Assembly (NCBI GenBank): GCA_964571235.1 | Contig: CAZNAI010000005.1 | Location: 62,001 to 126,000, forward strand | From: JACRAV01 sp964571235 | Lineage (GTDB): Bacteria; Zixibacteria; MSB-5A5; GN15; FEB-12 | Length of the DNA stretch: 64,000 nucleotides | Direction: 5' to 3' | Part shown: piece after piece, positions 24,845 to 34,940 of the stretch | How the letters are laid out: each line of letters opens with the position of its first letter | Position numbering within the stretch: position 1 is the stretch's first letter | Made by a program: the position numbers and the translations under genes | Notes under the pieces: model-generated | Seen by the model: only the letters and a program-made list of their open reading frames with translations | What the model was told of the DNA's origin: nothing | The model's database searches: none

Positions 24845-27573
24845 CTAATAAGATCCTGTCGCGGAGGCGTATTTCTTCATCATCTCCTGATACCGGGGGA
24901 GATTTCGAAGCGGGGCAAATAAACTGTTCCTACTCAGCAGTTTGGTGGAGTAACTCGTCTGCTCGGATAACAACACTTCAAGTTCGTCCAGAGCCTTGTC
25001 GTACTGTTTGCACTTGGTGTATATGATGGCCATGACCATGACCTGTTCCGGTCCTCACCAGTGACATTTGTCAAGTGTCAGCAAATCCTTTCCTCGGATC
25101 CCGTATTCTATTCCCTCTTCACAGGAACCGGACTCAGCCAGAATTAGCCCCAGATATGAGACAGCATGAAAATCGGTCGAAACCTTGCGGACATATATCC
25201 TCGCCGCCACCAACGCCGAATCCAGATACTCACTGGCCAGCGTGGTATTTCCCGCCGCGCTATAGAGCTCGCTCAATTGCCATCGAGACCAGAAATTACC
25301 GGAATCCATGGCCAGCTCAGAGCTCTTTGCCTTGCGAAGGCTATCGACGGTTCTTGTTAGCTGCGTTCGGACACTGTCTGCTATGTGTTTGTACTGATCA
25401 GGATGAAAGCCCAGAAGAGAATCTAAAGAATATCCCCACAAAACCGTTACTGACGGAAACAAAGATCCGAGAAACGCCAGTGTATCAACGTTTTTGAACG
25501 CCTCTTTAATGACCTCCCGACTTTTGTTCCAGTCGCCATATCTATTCTGGTACACCCCGAGTTTGGCGTAGTAATTGTCAGAGAACTTAGGATCTAGCGC
25601 GATAGCCCGGTTAATTGACTTCTCCGCTTCAGCATACATTCTCCGGTAACTGAAAAATCCGCTTTGCATGGCGTGCACAGAAGGGTTCAGTGGGTCAAGC
25701 TCGCATGCCTTTTTGAAATTTTCATCAGGTTCGTTGATCATCCCTTTGCGCCACTGCACAAGAGCGATGTTGGAGAGAACTTCGGCGTCACCGTGCAGTT
25801 CGGAGACGGCCCTATTAAGTTCTGCGAGCGATTTGTCGTAATCTTCTTCGATAAGATTATAATAAAGTCCTGCGGCCAAGTGTCCGTGCGACAAGTCGGG
25901 TTGCAGTTGCAGGGCCTTCCCAAAAGACTCACGTGCAATCTTCGCTTTCGGCCCCTTCGAATCACCCCAAGCTAGGAATGTGTAGGCGCGCGACCGGGCC
26001 GCAAAAGCAAGAGCGAAAGAGGTATCGACCATGACCGCGCTATCCAAATTGGCCCCGGCGACAAAGTGGTTACCCTGAAGGTCCCGCCTCAGTTCATTGA
26101 TCCCTTTGAGATAGTAGTCGTATGCTCTTGAATCTTTCGTGGGACGGGCCGCCAATTCCTTCCGGTCGGATGCCAAGAGAGTCAGATCAAGCTGAGAGGC
26201 GATCTTGGTTGCGATATCTTCCTGAACGGCGAAGACCTCCATCATCTCGCGCTCGTAATTGTCAGCCCACATGTTGCGGTCATCGGATACCCGGATCAGC
26301 CGTGGCGTTATCCTGACCCTGGGGCGCCCATCTGTTTTTGCCCACCTGATGGATCCTTCAAGGACGTAATTGACGCCAAGCTCTTTACCGATTTGGTTTA
26401 GGCTCTTGTCAGATCCTTTGTACTGAATGACACTTTTGCGGGAAATAACGCCCAGCCCCGCGATTCCAACGAGCCGCGATGTAATCTCCTCGGTCATGCC
26501 ATCCGCAAAATACTCATCTTCGGGATTTCCGAGATTTTCAAATGGCAGGACCGCAATCATGGGCATGGCATTGGATGTCTCGGATTCGGTCGATTTGTTC
26601 CGCGTGAACAATGAGACGGTCACTGCCGCCAGGACGAGCACAATTGAGGCCCCAACGATCAGCTTCAGCCGTGACTTGGTCTGCTGGACCGGAAGGCGGT
26701 GCTCGGTCTGCTGTGAGTCATAGACGAGTCGTTTCAGATCAGCAATGATATCTTCGGCCGTCTGATACCGCATCTGACGATCTTTCTCAAGTAGCTTGTC
26801 GATAGTCTGCTGAAGCCTTGGAGGGATGTCCGATTTGTACCGCGCGAGCGGCTCTGGTAGATCCTGCATGATTGCCCGCAAGGTCGCCCCCTCGCTGTCG
26901 CGGCGGAAGGGCGTCCGTCCTGCAAGCAGTTCATACAAAACGACACCAAAAGAAACAGATCAGAGCGTTGGTCAATATCTCGTCCTGAAACCTGTTCCGG
27001 CGACATATACGATACCGTACCGAGTGTAGAGCCGGTCTTGGTGAGCTTGTCGTCCCCGGCCACGGCCGCCAGGCCAAAATCGAGCAGTCGTGCCCGTCCC
27101 TTGGTATCAACGATGATGTTGGTCGCCTTGATATCCCGGTGAACGACACCGGCGCGGTGCGCCTCACCGATTCCCTGACACACCTGCACGGCGTAGTCAA
27201 TCACGGTGTCAAGCGGCAACGGTTTTTCGTGGGCGAAGTGATGAAGCAAGTGCCCCTCGACATGTTCCATCGCAAAAAACGGCCGGCCGTTGAATTCGCT
27301 TACATCATAGATCGTAACGATGTTGGGGTGATTCAGCTTGGCGACCGCCTGTGCCTCTCGCAGAAACCGGGCCTTGATTTCCTCGTTTGCCACAAGATGG
27401 GACGGCAGAAATTTCAGGGCGACTTTCCGCTTGAGGCGGGTGTCCTCAGCTAAGTAGACCTCACCCATTCCCCCGGCGCCGATCTTCTCTATGATCCGGT
27501 ATTGCGACACCAACTCGCCGGCGGCCAGGGGCACGTGCATTTTCGTCTTGTCGTCTGAATCGTCTTGTGACAC
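24845..27573 (-). pseudogene. Ser/Thr kinase-TPR protein gene broken by a frameshift and an in-frame stop
   Basis: Originally one kinase of about 910 residues. The N-terminus (27573 down to about 26957) is an intact-looking kinase: GAGGMGEVYLA, Lys in VALKF, HRDIKATN, DFG, SPEQ. Then RSDLF runs into a wrong frame. Restoring one T in the minus-strand run at 26952-26956 gives SDLFSFGVVLYELLAGRTPF and joins the frame that continues to 25058. That second part has a membrane helix, an adenylate-cyclase-associated FENLGNPEDEYFADGMTEEI domain and TPR repeats. At 25055-25057 an in-frame TGA interrupts; the same frame continues with GPEQVMVMAIIYTKCKQYDKALDELEV, the expected TPR end, to 24845. Two independent lesions favour a true pseudogene; either could be sequencing error. 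Confidence 0.85.
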
Positions 27574-27635
27574 AGTCGTCTATGTTCCAGTTTGTGGGGT
27601 TTTGGGCACGTACGCTCTTAATTGCGACTTTTAAG

Positions 27636-28102
27636 ATGCGTTGTTTCAACGCATAAGGCAACAATCAAGAGCCCACCATAAATGGTGGGTTACCAAGGCT
27701 GATAGCCCACCGCTCTGCGGTGGGTTGTTGGATATAGTCTTGGAGGTCGAAACCCCTGCCGCGCCAAACGCGCGGTCGAGCATCAGCGAGAGGTTTCGAC
27801 ATCCTTTCTATTCAACGTGGTGTCAGGTGCCCTCACCTGCCACACTTCGTTCGATCAAATACAAAACCCGGCGGGGCGAGCACACCGTGCCACCGCCGGG
27901 TCTTTTGTGCGGCCGTTTCCGACCGCCCTCCCCTCTTGTCATTCCGGCGAACGCCGGAATCCAGTCTTGTCTCTTTCTGAGCCTTGGTGGCCCACCATTC
28001 ATAGTGGGTTCTCGAATCGTAGTGGGGCAGACCTCCCGGCCTGCCCCCATCTCTTGTAGGTCGGGTTCCGCGAGTCCGCGTAAGCGGACTGTGAAACCCG
28101 AC
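27636..28102. repeat. Cluster of about eight inverted repeats (REP/MITE-like mosaic)
   Basis: The 536-bp gap between the kinase pseudogene and the lectin gene has no credible gene but is full of hairpins. Arms lie at 27636-27654 (ATGCGTTG), 27672-27689 (CCCACCAT), 27706-27724 (CCCACCGC), 27746-27800 (GTCGAAACC, with an inner CCGCGC stem), 27824-27839 (CAGGTG), 27941-27960 (ATTCCGGCG), 27991-28008 (CCCAC with one mismatch inside), 28024-28047 (GGGGCAG) and 28060-28102 (GTCGGGTT, with an inner AGTCCGC stem). The ATTCCGGCG one matches a palindromic repeat common in environmental bacterial genomes. Confidence 0.85.
27866..27901 (-). terminator. Probable bidirectional terminator downstream of the lectin gene
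   Basis: 9-bp arms ACCCGGCGG/CCGCCGGGT with short T-runs on both strands. It lies about 210 bases past the stop of the minus-strand lectin gene, within the hairpin cluster. Confidence 0.55.
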
Positions 28103-28109
28103 ACTCTCA

Positions 28110-30539
28110 TTACTTCATCAACAGCATCTTCTTCGTCTCGGTGAACCCGTCGGATGTCAGCCGATAGAGATAGACACCGCTGGCGAATTTGGTCGCATCC
28201 CACAGGACCTGATGTGCGCCCGCCGGCCGATCTTCATCAATCAACGTGGCCACCTCTTGTCCGATCGAGTTGTACACTTTGACTGTCACATGCCCGGCCG
28301 CCGGCAGGCTGAAACTGATCGTCGTCGCCGGATTGAACGGGTTGGGGTAGTTTTGGGAGAGCGAATACTCAGTCGGCAGAGTAGTGCCAGCCGATGCACC
28401 AATCTGAGGCCGAACCGAACGATGTTCCATATCGGCAACAGTGGCCGAGAGAATCTTGAACTCACCGTTGAGTTGGATCAGCGGCGTGTTGCCCGCATTG
28501 ATGAACTGCTTGCCCGTCGGATCGATAATACCGACATAGAGCACACCGTCTTTCCATCCACAGTAGACCTTCAGATTGTCACCTGCGAGACTGAAAGGCA
28601 TCTCTCCCTCCGGCCCCGAGAGCTCGAGTTGAAGGCCCCTCAATGACGCGCGGGCAAAAGTTGAAATGGTTGTCACGCCCTCGCTAACCTGAGCATTGAC
28701 CACGTATTCAACTTCGAGTTGATTCGTACTCGACTTTTCTGCGGCCGCCGACGGACACTGCAACGGCAAGAACGAAATGTACAAATAGTCGATCAGTCTG
28801 CTGAGGTCGGAGATGTCGATATTTGAGAGAGGGAAGTCCGCCACATTCGCGGCAGACAGCAGGCACGGAGGAGTGAAACTAATGTAGAGGTAGTCGATCA
28901 GGGCTGAGAGATCGGCAATATCCACTCCTCCTGAATTATCCAGGTCTCCAGGCTCATATCCCAAGACGCGGGTGGAATCATGCGTGTTATCGAAGTCGGG
29001 GTAGAAAGTGCTGAAAAGAGTGTCGGTGAATGCCGTTCTGCGGGACGGGTCCGTTGATTGAGCTGTGTCCCAGTGTATGATCTTGTCCTGTCGGCACAGG
29101 CGATCGAATTTGAACTTGATGAAGAGGATCGTCGCTGTATCGGCTTGAAGCCGTAGACCTAGTTGGTTGTTGAGTCGGGCGAATGCATACCCTGCCTGCG
29201 GAGAGTACTGCACATTGTCCCAGTCTTGGGTCACCAATCCACTTTGATCAATGCCAACGACGCTCACCCCGGCAGGGATCTTGAAAGTAACGACACCGCC
29301 AACCGCCGGCTTGGAGAGGTTGACCTTCACTGGCTGAATAGATACGCCGCTATCGCACGGCGCGACGGCGACGGGTGGGAAGAAGACTGAATCTGAAGGT
29401 AAGTCAAATTTGCATCCATGATACCAGTTTGCACCATTCACTGAGCCGTCGTGTGCTCCGGTTGCATCCGGTGCGATCTCTCCCGTCGATTCATCAAGGT
29501 GCCAAAGCCCGATTGTGCCTACGCCGGACGCACATGGCGCCGAAAGGCAGAAATCACCCGTATTTCGGGCAACGTCGCTGAATCGAACTTCATCGATGAG
29601 TCCGTTTGCTATGCACTCATAGTCAGGGTTGTCGCCTATTATTTTACCGATGTACACTCTTCCATTTGATCGATCGGAAAGAGTCCGAGGGTCCAGAAGT
29701 GATCCTTCTTCAATCCCATTGACAATAATCCGCCACGTAGTTCCGTCCCAAGTACCTGCGACATGGTACCAAACGCCATCAATCGCGGTAGTTATCGAGT
29801 ACAATCTGGTGTTGCCATTATCTAGACTAAAATAGAACTTGTGCGCGTTCGGAGCATTACCTCTTTCCTTACCTAGTCGCAAGTCTCCCCAGTACACTGA
29901 CTCATACCAAGACCTGTCAATGATGAAGAATTCGCTACATGGACTCGAATTGATGTCTGTAAAATATACCCACGCTTCAACCGTGCCTTGCGACAAGTTG
30001 TTAAGTGCTGAAATTGGAAGTGTCATGGAATCGGACACCCCGTCAAACATCAGTGAGCCATCATATTTGCAGTTGTTCTCGTATTCGACACAAAACGAGG
30101 TAGCTTCATTCGTGTTGTCCGGAACGTTGTTCCATGTTCCGGTAGCGGGACCAGACTTGAATAATTCCAAGAAATCCTCTCCCGGACCCGAAGAGGGCTC
30201 GCCCGAGTTCCAAGCGTTAAAAGCACCAAATGGCTCACCAGATATCCAATGCCAGCCGCCGTCTGATACACCGCTTCCTCCGAGGAAAATGGCTCCTATC
30301 GGGCCATCCAGTCCTATGACAAATGTATTCTCTGAGGAATTCGCAATTGTGGCCAGGTGACCGCCCAGCGAAAAGGCTGAATCCCGGCATTGCGTCCATG
30401 TGAGCGTGAAGGGTCTATCCACCAGCTCATACCAGTGACCATTGGCCGGATTGAGAACCTTGCCTCCGGCATGCGCGAGGCTCGCTTGTAGTAAGTAGAC
30501 AATTAGTAAGATGGGCAATAAACGAACTCGTCGAGTCAT
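28110..30539 (-). CDS. C-type lectin/LamG surface protein with dockerin-like repeats and type IX sorting tail
   Basis: 809 residues, secreted. The domain order is signal peptide (MTRRVRLLPILLIVYLLQASLAHA); a C-type-lectin-like domain, about residues 30-165 (NGHWYELV, ATIANSSEN, then WNSGEPSSG and SFCVEY); a LamG/concanavalin-like domain, about 170-360 (LMFDGVSDSMTL, VEAWVYF, WYHVAGTWDG, NGLIDEVRFSD); a beta-rich cohesin-like domain; two dockerin-like repeats (GGVDIADLSALIDYLYIS and NIDISDLSRLIDYLYIS); and a C-terminal type IX tail (LSQNYPNPFNPATT to the end). It probably binds carbohydrate at the cell surface. The start at 30539 has a near-ideal GGAGGAGG; the frame's earlier start lacks one. 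Confidence 0.88.
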   Translation of the reverse strand: MTRRVRLLPILLIVYLLQASLAHAGGKVLNPANGHWYELVDRPFTLTWTQCRDSAFSLGGHLATIANSSENTFVIGLDGPIGAIFLGGSGVSDGGWHWISGEPFGAFNAWNSGEPSSGPGEDFLELFKSGPATGTWNNVPDNTNEATSFCVEYENNCKYDGSLMFDGVSDSMTLPISALNNLSQGTVEAWVYFTDINSSPCSEFFIIDRSWYESVYWGDLRLGKERGNAPNAHKFYFSLDNGNTRLYSITTAIDGVWYHVAGTWDGTTWRIIVNGIEEGSLLDPRTLSDRSNGRVYIGKIIGDNPDYECIANGLIDEVRFSDVARNTGDFCLSAPCASGVGTIGLWHLDESTGEIAPDATGAHDGSVNGANWYHGCKFDLPSDSVFFPPVAVAPCDSGVSIQPVKVNLSKPAVGGVVTFKIPAGVSVVGIDQSGLVTQDWDNVQYSPQAGYAFARLNNQLGLRLQADTATILFIKFKFDRLCRQDKIIHWDTAQSTDPSRRTAFTDTLFSTFYPDFDNTHDSTRVLGYEPGDLDNSGGVDIADLSALIDYLYISFTPPCLLSAANVADFPLSNIDISDLSRLIDYLYISFLPLQCPSAAAEKSSTNQLEVEYVVNAQVSEGVTTISTFARASLRGLQLELSGPEGEMPFSLAGDNLKVYCGWKDGVLYVGIIDPTGKQFINAGNTPLIQLNGEFKILSATVADMEHRSVRPQIGASAGTTLPTEYSLSQNYPNPFNPATTISFSLPAAGHVTVKVYNSIGQEVATLIDEDRPAGAHQVLWDATKFASGVYLYRLTSDGFTETKKMLLMK

Positions 30540-30677
30540 AGTTCCTCCTCCCGAAAGTTGTGTGTAAGCGAACTGCAATCGGTCCTTCGATTAGTCCGTC
30601 ACACAACTCTTAGCCCCCGGAATTGTGATCTGTCGAATTATTGAGCCGTCATTTGGCGGTGAGGCCTCAGGAAGTAG

Positions 30678-32954
30678 TCAATTTGGTATCATGCGAATAA
30701 CCCGATCTCTGAGTCTCGCACAGTATTCATTCTCGGAAATGTTGGGAACTTGCCCGGAAGAGATGAGGCGCTGTCGCCGAAGGCGAAAACGATCATCAAG
30801 CGATACCGAGATCAGGTTGAAGTTCCGGTCGATCCAATAACGGACCCTTTCCGGAGTTCCTCGGTCATCAACCGCCTCTGAAGTTGCTGCAATCATGTAG
30901 TCAGGGTGTACTTCAATCGTCATATCCCCTTGATAATCTTGAACCCCAATTGCCTTCCACACATCGGTCGGAGGAAAACAAATGTAGGCAACGTGATTGC
31001 CTCGCTTCACATCGCACAGATTGACTCCGTTTGCATTCGTATCATATGGCGGTCCGACACCGCACGCTGAATCAACCGGAAGAGCGAAAAACGCGACGCA
31101 TCCAGACAGTATCCGAAGATTGAATCCGAAACAGAGAAACTCGTCGCGCCCGTCCTTATTGACATCGGCGACCTGGCGCACGTGAGTCCCGCCGTTGTTG
31201 ATGTACCATCCCGTACAATTCCCTGCGGTATCCCAAATTCGTATATATCCGCGCGATGGTTCATTCTTGCACAATTCGGTAACAATACGCTTTCCCCAGT
31301 TTGTGGAAAATACTCGGACTCGCCCGACATAGTACTGCTCCGCCCGAATCAGCGGCACCGAGTCTGCGGGATGTTCTTTCGCAATTCCGCATCTACGCGA
31401 GAACATCAAATCGCCTTCTCTGGTATAAACACAAAGTAGCCCGTTGTTCGTATCTGGCGTCTGCGTTGGAATGAGTACCAGAACTTCTTTGCCATCATGA
31501 CTTGATATATCGCTGATCGAAAATAGATCATCATACTCTCCCGTTGGGATTGCAATCCTTGTACCTTGAAATCGTTTTTCCCAAAGCAAGTCACCATTGA
31601 CATTCAGCGCTTCGAAACCAGAGGATGTATACCTTATCTGGACAGGTTGGTTTGGCGGGAACATTCTAGGCCACACCAACACCCCCAGCAACCCCACCAG
31701 CACCACCAACAACGGCACCTGCACTTTGGTCGCGCGGCTGTACTTGAGGGCTCCCTTCGCAATGTATGCCGCGGGGCAGAGTTTTTCCGGACGGACAAGA
31801 TTGCGATCCTCCACTACCTCACCGATCGTCTCTGCCGCCACCAGATGTAGCCGCCGCCTCGGGTATTGCGCGGTCAAGTTGGCGATCACCTCGCGCGCTA
31901 CCGCCTCGTTTTCCTTCGGCACCACCAGATATTTCAAGTGCGAGAAGAAGGCCCGCGTTACTTTGTCTTTGAGTGTCGAATTGTTCACCGGTGTCAGTTG
32001 CCCATTGCTATCGACTACGCCGGTAAACCCGACCTCGCCAGAGAGTTTTCGCTCGTGGCGCAGGAATTCGTCTTTCAACAAACCGGCGTACGTGAGTAGT
32101 CCGGCCGCCAACCCGAGCGAGTCGCCGTGGTACTGGTGATTCCCCCCTTCAAACTCCAGCCGCACTGCCCAGCTTTTATCCCGCGCCGATTTGGCCAGAC
32201 CGAGGTCGGCAAGCGCCGTGCGTACACCGCTCAGCGAGTCGTAGACTCCGGCGATGGCCGGATCATCGGGACTTCTCAATTGATGCGCAAAAGTGACCTG
32301 ATCGCTCGGTCCGCCATCGCCCGCGATTTTCTTCCGGCTCAAAAGGTCCACATCGCCTTTTAGTTTGAGGAGCCGCCCCCAACCGCCGCCTAGATGCGGG
32401 CCGATTTGCACCAGCAAACACCAGGCAGAGTCATGCGCGAGCGCCGATGTTTCGGTCTGCCATTCGGCCAAAATCTCCGAGAGGATTTTCGCGGTCTGCG
32501 GTGCGCTCTCTGCGGTGCGATTGATCGCTGACTCCATGAGAATCTGCTCGGAACCGCCGCCTGCATTTTCATCTGGTAGTTCAACAGCCGGTGATTCTCC
32601 GGTCAATTGTGCGACTACGTCGACAGCTTTAGCCGGCTCGCCGATATACGCCCACAACTTTGCTTCAGCGCGGATGACGGGCGACAGCTTTTCCGTCAAT
32701 CCCAGCGATGTAACTATAGTGCGAAGTTGGCGGAGGTCGTCGAAACCAATGTCGCGGAGATTTCCCTCTGTAACAAGACTCTCCAACCGTCCTCGGTACT
32801 CGTCGAAATACGGCGCGAAGCGGGGATCGGACTTGTGCGGCCCAAGGTCTGTCCATAATCGAGTCAACACCAACAGCCCGGTATCGCTCGCCTGATCGAC
32901 CGCCGCCATCAGTTCGGCCCAGTAACGAGAGAATTCAAGCGGTGACTGTTGCAT
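30678..32954 (-). CDS. Membrane-spanning Lon-like (S16) protease with extracytoplasmic domain
   Basis: 758 residues, one predicted membrane helix at about 411-430. Residues 265-385 match the Lon proteolytic fold: HGDSLGLAAGLL with Ser279 in the GPSAG position, GEVGFTGVVDSNGQLTPV, STLKDK with Lys329 in the position of the catalytic Lys, then YLVVPKEN. No ATPase domain is present. The first 240 residues are helical and unassigned. Residues 440-758 lie beyond the membrane and include VADVNKDGRDEF, an FG-GAP/propeller-type motif, so they may sense an external signal. The ATG follows the stop of the zinc-finger gene with no gap (TAG then ATG), implying translational coupling. Lon-like assignment is from motifs; its substrate is unknown, but the coupled zinc-finger protein is the obvious candidate. 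Confidence 0.75.
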   Translation of the reverse strand: MQQSPLEFSRYWAELMAAVDQASDTGLLVLTRLWTDLGPHKSDPRFAPYFDEYRGRLESLVTEGNLRDIGFDDLRQLRTIVTSLGLTEKLSPVIRAEAKLWAYIGEPAKAVDVVAQLTGESPAVELPDENAGGGSEQILMESAINRTAESAPQTAKILSEILAEWQTETSALAHDSAWCLLVQIGPHLGGGWGRLLKLKGDVDLLSRKKIAGDGGPSDQVTFAHQLRSPDDPAIAGVYDSLSGVRTALADLGLAKSARDKSWAVRLEFEGGNHQYHGDSLGLAAGLLTYAGLLKDEFLRHERKLSGEVGFTGVVDSNGQLTPVNNSTLKDKVTRAFFSHLKYLVVPKENEAVAREVIANLTAQYPRRRLHLVAAETIGEVVEDRNLVRPEKLCPAAYIAKGALKYSRATKVQVPLLVVLVGLLGVLVWPRMFPPNQPVQIRYTSSGFEALNVNGDLLWEKRFQGTRIAIPTGEYDDLFSISDISSHDGKEVLVLIPTQTPDTNNGLLCVYTREGDLMFSRRCGIAKEHPADSVPLIRAEQYYVGRVRVFSTNWGKRIVTELCKNEPSRGYIRIWDTAGNCTGWYINNGGTHVRQVADVNKDGRDEFLCFGFNLRILSGCVAFFALPVDSACGVGPPYDTNANGVNLCDVKRGNHVAYICFPPTDVWKAIGVQDYQGDMTIEVHPDYMIAATSEAVDDRGTPERVRYWIDRNFNLISVSLDDRFRLRRQRLISSGQVPNISENEYCARLRDRVIRMIPN

Positions 32955-33821
32955 CTATTTATAGAGCCGAAGTTGAATTGAAGTGGGAAGTTGCTCGACT
33001 CGGAAATAGACGGGGGCGGCCCCGAGACCGTGTTTGGTGTCTGTAATAGAACCGAATGAGATTGCCGCAGTAAGCGGATCGGACGGCGGGTGGCCCTCAA
33101 GCGACAAGACCTCGACTTTGATCTGCCTGCTTCCGGCTCGTTCTTCGAGTGTGAGCTGAACCCGGTCGCCGCGTTCTGTTTCGAGGATCATCGCTTTTTG
33201 ATATGTCGCCCGATCAGATTCGATTTCCAGCGGCACCAGTGGAAACTCGGCCTCGGGGAGTCTCACCCGCCATTTTGCCGACGCGGCGTCGAAACCAGCG
33301 TCATCGCCAATCTCCGCATGACCGGCAACATCGGTGACATACGACCGACGCGACTCGGGCGACTCGACAAGTACATGCGATGTCAACGCGGTGTTGTCGG
33401 CGATCAGATGCAGGTAAGTGCGATTCGCTCGATTATCCCTCATGATTTTGAGCACAATCTCAGGGTCACTACTAAAGACCGTTGCTAAGTTTTCGACTGT
33501 CGGCCGAGCAGTCTGCTTGCCATCGGCGGCAAGATGGTATGCAGTGCGAGGTATCTCCTCGCGCCCGTCAAGCGCAACTACTTGTCCCGGGAAGAGGCGC
33601 CGATACAGCTGGTGCATCTTTCTTTCGGTCTGTGCCGATATAGGCAATTGCGTAATCTCAGCTTCCGCTTCAGTCAGAGCGGTCAAATCGGCGATGATCT
33701 CAGCGCAGAACTCGCACTTCGCAAGATGCTCGCCAACACGGCCGCGTTCGTCCGATCCGAGGCGGTTTTTCCAGTAGGCGCAGAGCTCGTCCCGCGACGG
33801 ATGTACTTCTGTTGGGTCCAT
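32955..33821 (-). CDS. Soluble zf-HC2 anti-sigma-like protein with C-terminal beta domain
   Basis: 288 residues. The N-terminus holds a zinc-finger of the anti-sigma type, EHLAKCEFC (His32, Cys36, Cys39; HxxxCxxC). This is the pattern that binds ECF sigma factors in many anti-sigma factors. There is no membrane helix, unlike classical anti-sigma factors. A linker (40-130) is followed by about 150 residues of beta strands (LPEAEFPLVPLEI, VQLTLEER, IKVEVLSLEG, PVYFRVEQLPTSIQLRLYK). I place the start at 33821, where AGGAG lies five bases upstream. It is directly coupled to the Lon-like protease gene downstream. It resembles in plan, though not in length, the zinc-finger protein of the CHAT operon 7 kb upstream. 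Confidence 0.75.
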   Translation of the reverse strand: MDPTEVHPSRDELCAYWKNRLGSDERGRVGEHLAKCEFCAEIIADLTALTEAEAEITQLPISAQTERKMHQLYRRLFPGQVVALDGREEIPRTAYHLAADGKQTARPTVENLATVFSSDPEIVLKIMRDNRANRTYLHLIADNTALTSHVLVESPESRRSYVTDVAGHAEIGDDAGFDAASAKWRVRLPEAEFPLVPLEIESDRATYQKAMILETERGDRVQLTLEERAGSRQIKVEVLSLEGHPPSDPLTAAISFGSITDTKHGLGAAPVYFRVEQLPTSIQLRLYK

Positions 33822-33860
33822 AAGCACTCCTAAGAGTTTAGCCCCCGAAAAGTCATTTCG

Positions 33861-34940
33861 TCAGAGTAAAACATCGAGTTCCTCGGTATAATATTGTAGA
33901 GCTAACCTCATTAACTGCAAAAACCTATGTTTGTACGTGCCCTCATATCGCTGATGATAGGAGTCGGGAAACGACTCTCGAAAATACTCTGAGAACATCG
34001 CCACCGAACCGCCATTGCTCCGATCTGCCAGATAGCTCTGACCTGCGGCCGCAAAATACCCGCCCTCTTCATCGGTGATCTTACCCTGCTCAATTAGACT
34101 CCGGAGATTATCGGTCGTCAGTCTTTCTAATGCACGGACCGCCGATGCCAGCGCTACTTGTAGTTGTCGCGCTGTCTCCGGCTCAGGTGGACGAGCAGGT
34201 CCAAACACGGTGTCATCCACATATCTATCAATAGCCCTCAGAAGCGAAAAAACGAGCTCAGTCCGGCCCACGAAATTCCGACAGTTCCCTTGCTCATTCA
34301 GGCGTCGAAAAAACTCGCGACACAAGTCAGTTGTCTTGGTTGTCGTGAGCACAGATTCATACGCCAGCCAATCCAGCAATTTGCGACTGACCGGCGGCGA
34401 CTTTTGTCGCAACGAGTCGACACCTGCGCAATAGTAGACGCACTTGGGTTGATCTGGCACTTTTCCGAAATCTGCGCTTTGCAGAATATTCTCGATCGTC
34501 TTTCGTGTCGCCGAACTTTCGGCGTGCACAAGCCGTCCCTCGCGATCCAATCCCTGCCTCAGTTGTTGGTAAAAGAACGGAAGAAACAGGTCTTGAAGCT
34601 CGGCCGGAGAAATCGCTTCGATTTCAGCGACACCCTGCGACTTAAAGTAATCGAGAATTTTTCGGAAGTGAGGAGGCTTGGAATCGAGGAAAATCCGCTC
34701 CAACAACTGGTGCGCGAGGTCTTCAATCTCACGAGACTCGTCCGATCCGCTGTTTGGTAGAATGCGCCCGCGACTCTTTTGAACACTTAAGTAGGCGACC
34801 GTCTTGGTGAAGCAGAGGCGATAAAGGGAATTGAAGTTGGATGCAGGATTGCAAAGAAATTGCTTTAGGAGACTTCCCAATGAAGTGTCGCCGGTGTCGT
34901 TCAAAAACTCCCTCCCAATCCCGTCAGCTACCAACAGCAA
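33861..34940 (-). CDS. Protein of unknown family heading the Lon-like protease operon
   Basis: 359 residues, not recognised. Mostly helical and hydrophilic, with no signal peptide or membrane helix. The start is uncertain. The longest frame begins with a TTG at 34940. Another TTG 14 codons in (just after GGGAGGGAG) would give MNDTGDTSLGSLLKQF. Features noted: a run FNSLYRLCFTKTVAYL near the N-terminus, a central VYYCAGVDSLRQ, and a C-terminal helical region rich in RL and Y. It lies 39 bases upstream of the zf-HC2 gene, in the slot that an ECF sigma factor occupies in the other module. It shows no clear sigma region 2 or 4, so a sigma role is only a guess. Confidence 0.7.
   Translation of the reverse strand: MLLVADGIGREFLNDTGDTSLGSLLKQFLCNPASNFNSLYRLCFTKTVAYLSVQKSRGRILPNSGSDESREIEDLAHQLLERIFLDSKPPHFRKILDYFKSQGVAEIEAISPAELQDLFLPFFYQQLRQGLDREGRLVHAESSATRKTIENILQSADFGKVPDQPKCVYYCAGVDSLRQKSPPVSRKLLDWLAYESVLTTTKTTDLCREFFRRLNEQGNCRNFVGRTELVFSLLRAIDRYVDDTVFGPARPPEPETARQLQVALASAVRALERLTTDNLRSLIEQGKITDEEGGYFAAAGQSYLADRSNGGSVAMFSEYFRESFPDSYHQRYEGTYKHRFLQLMRLALQYYTEELDVLL

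Noticed and set aside
25055..25057. TGA recoded as an amino acid (selenocysteine or Trp)
   Set aside because: Other genes here end cleanly at TGA, TGG serves for Trp, and the same gene also carries a frameshift, so a nonsense lesion is simpler.
27641..28203. Coding frames in the hairpin cluster
   Set aside because: Open frames there read through palindromes on both strands and show no protein-like composition.
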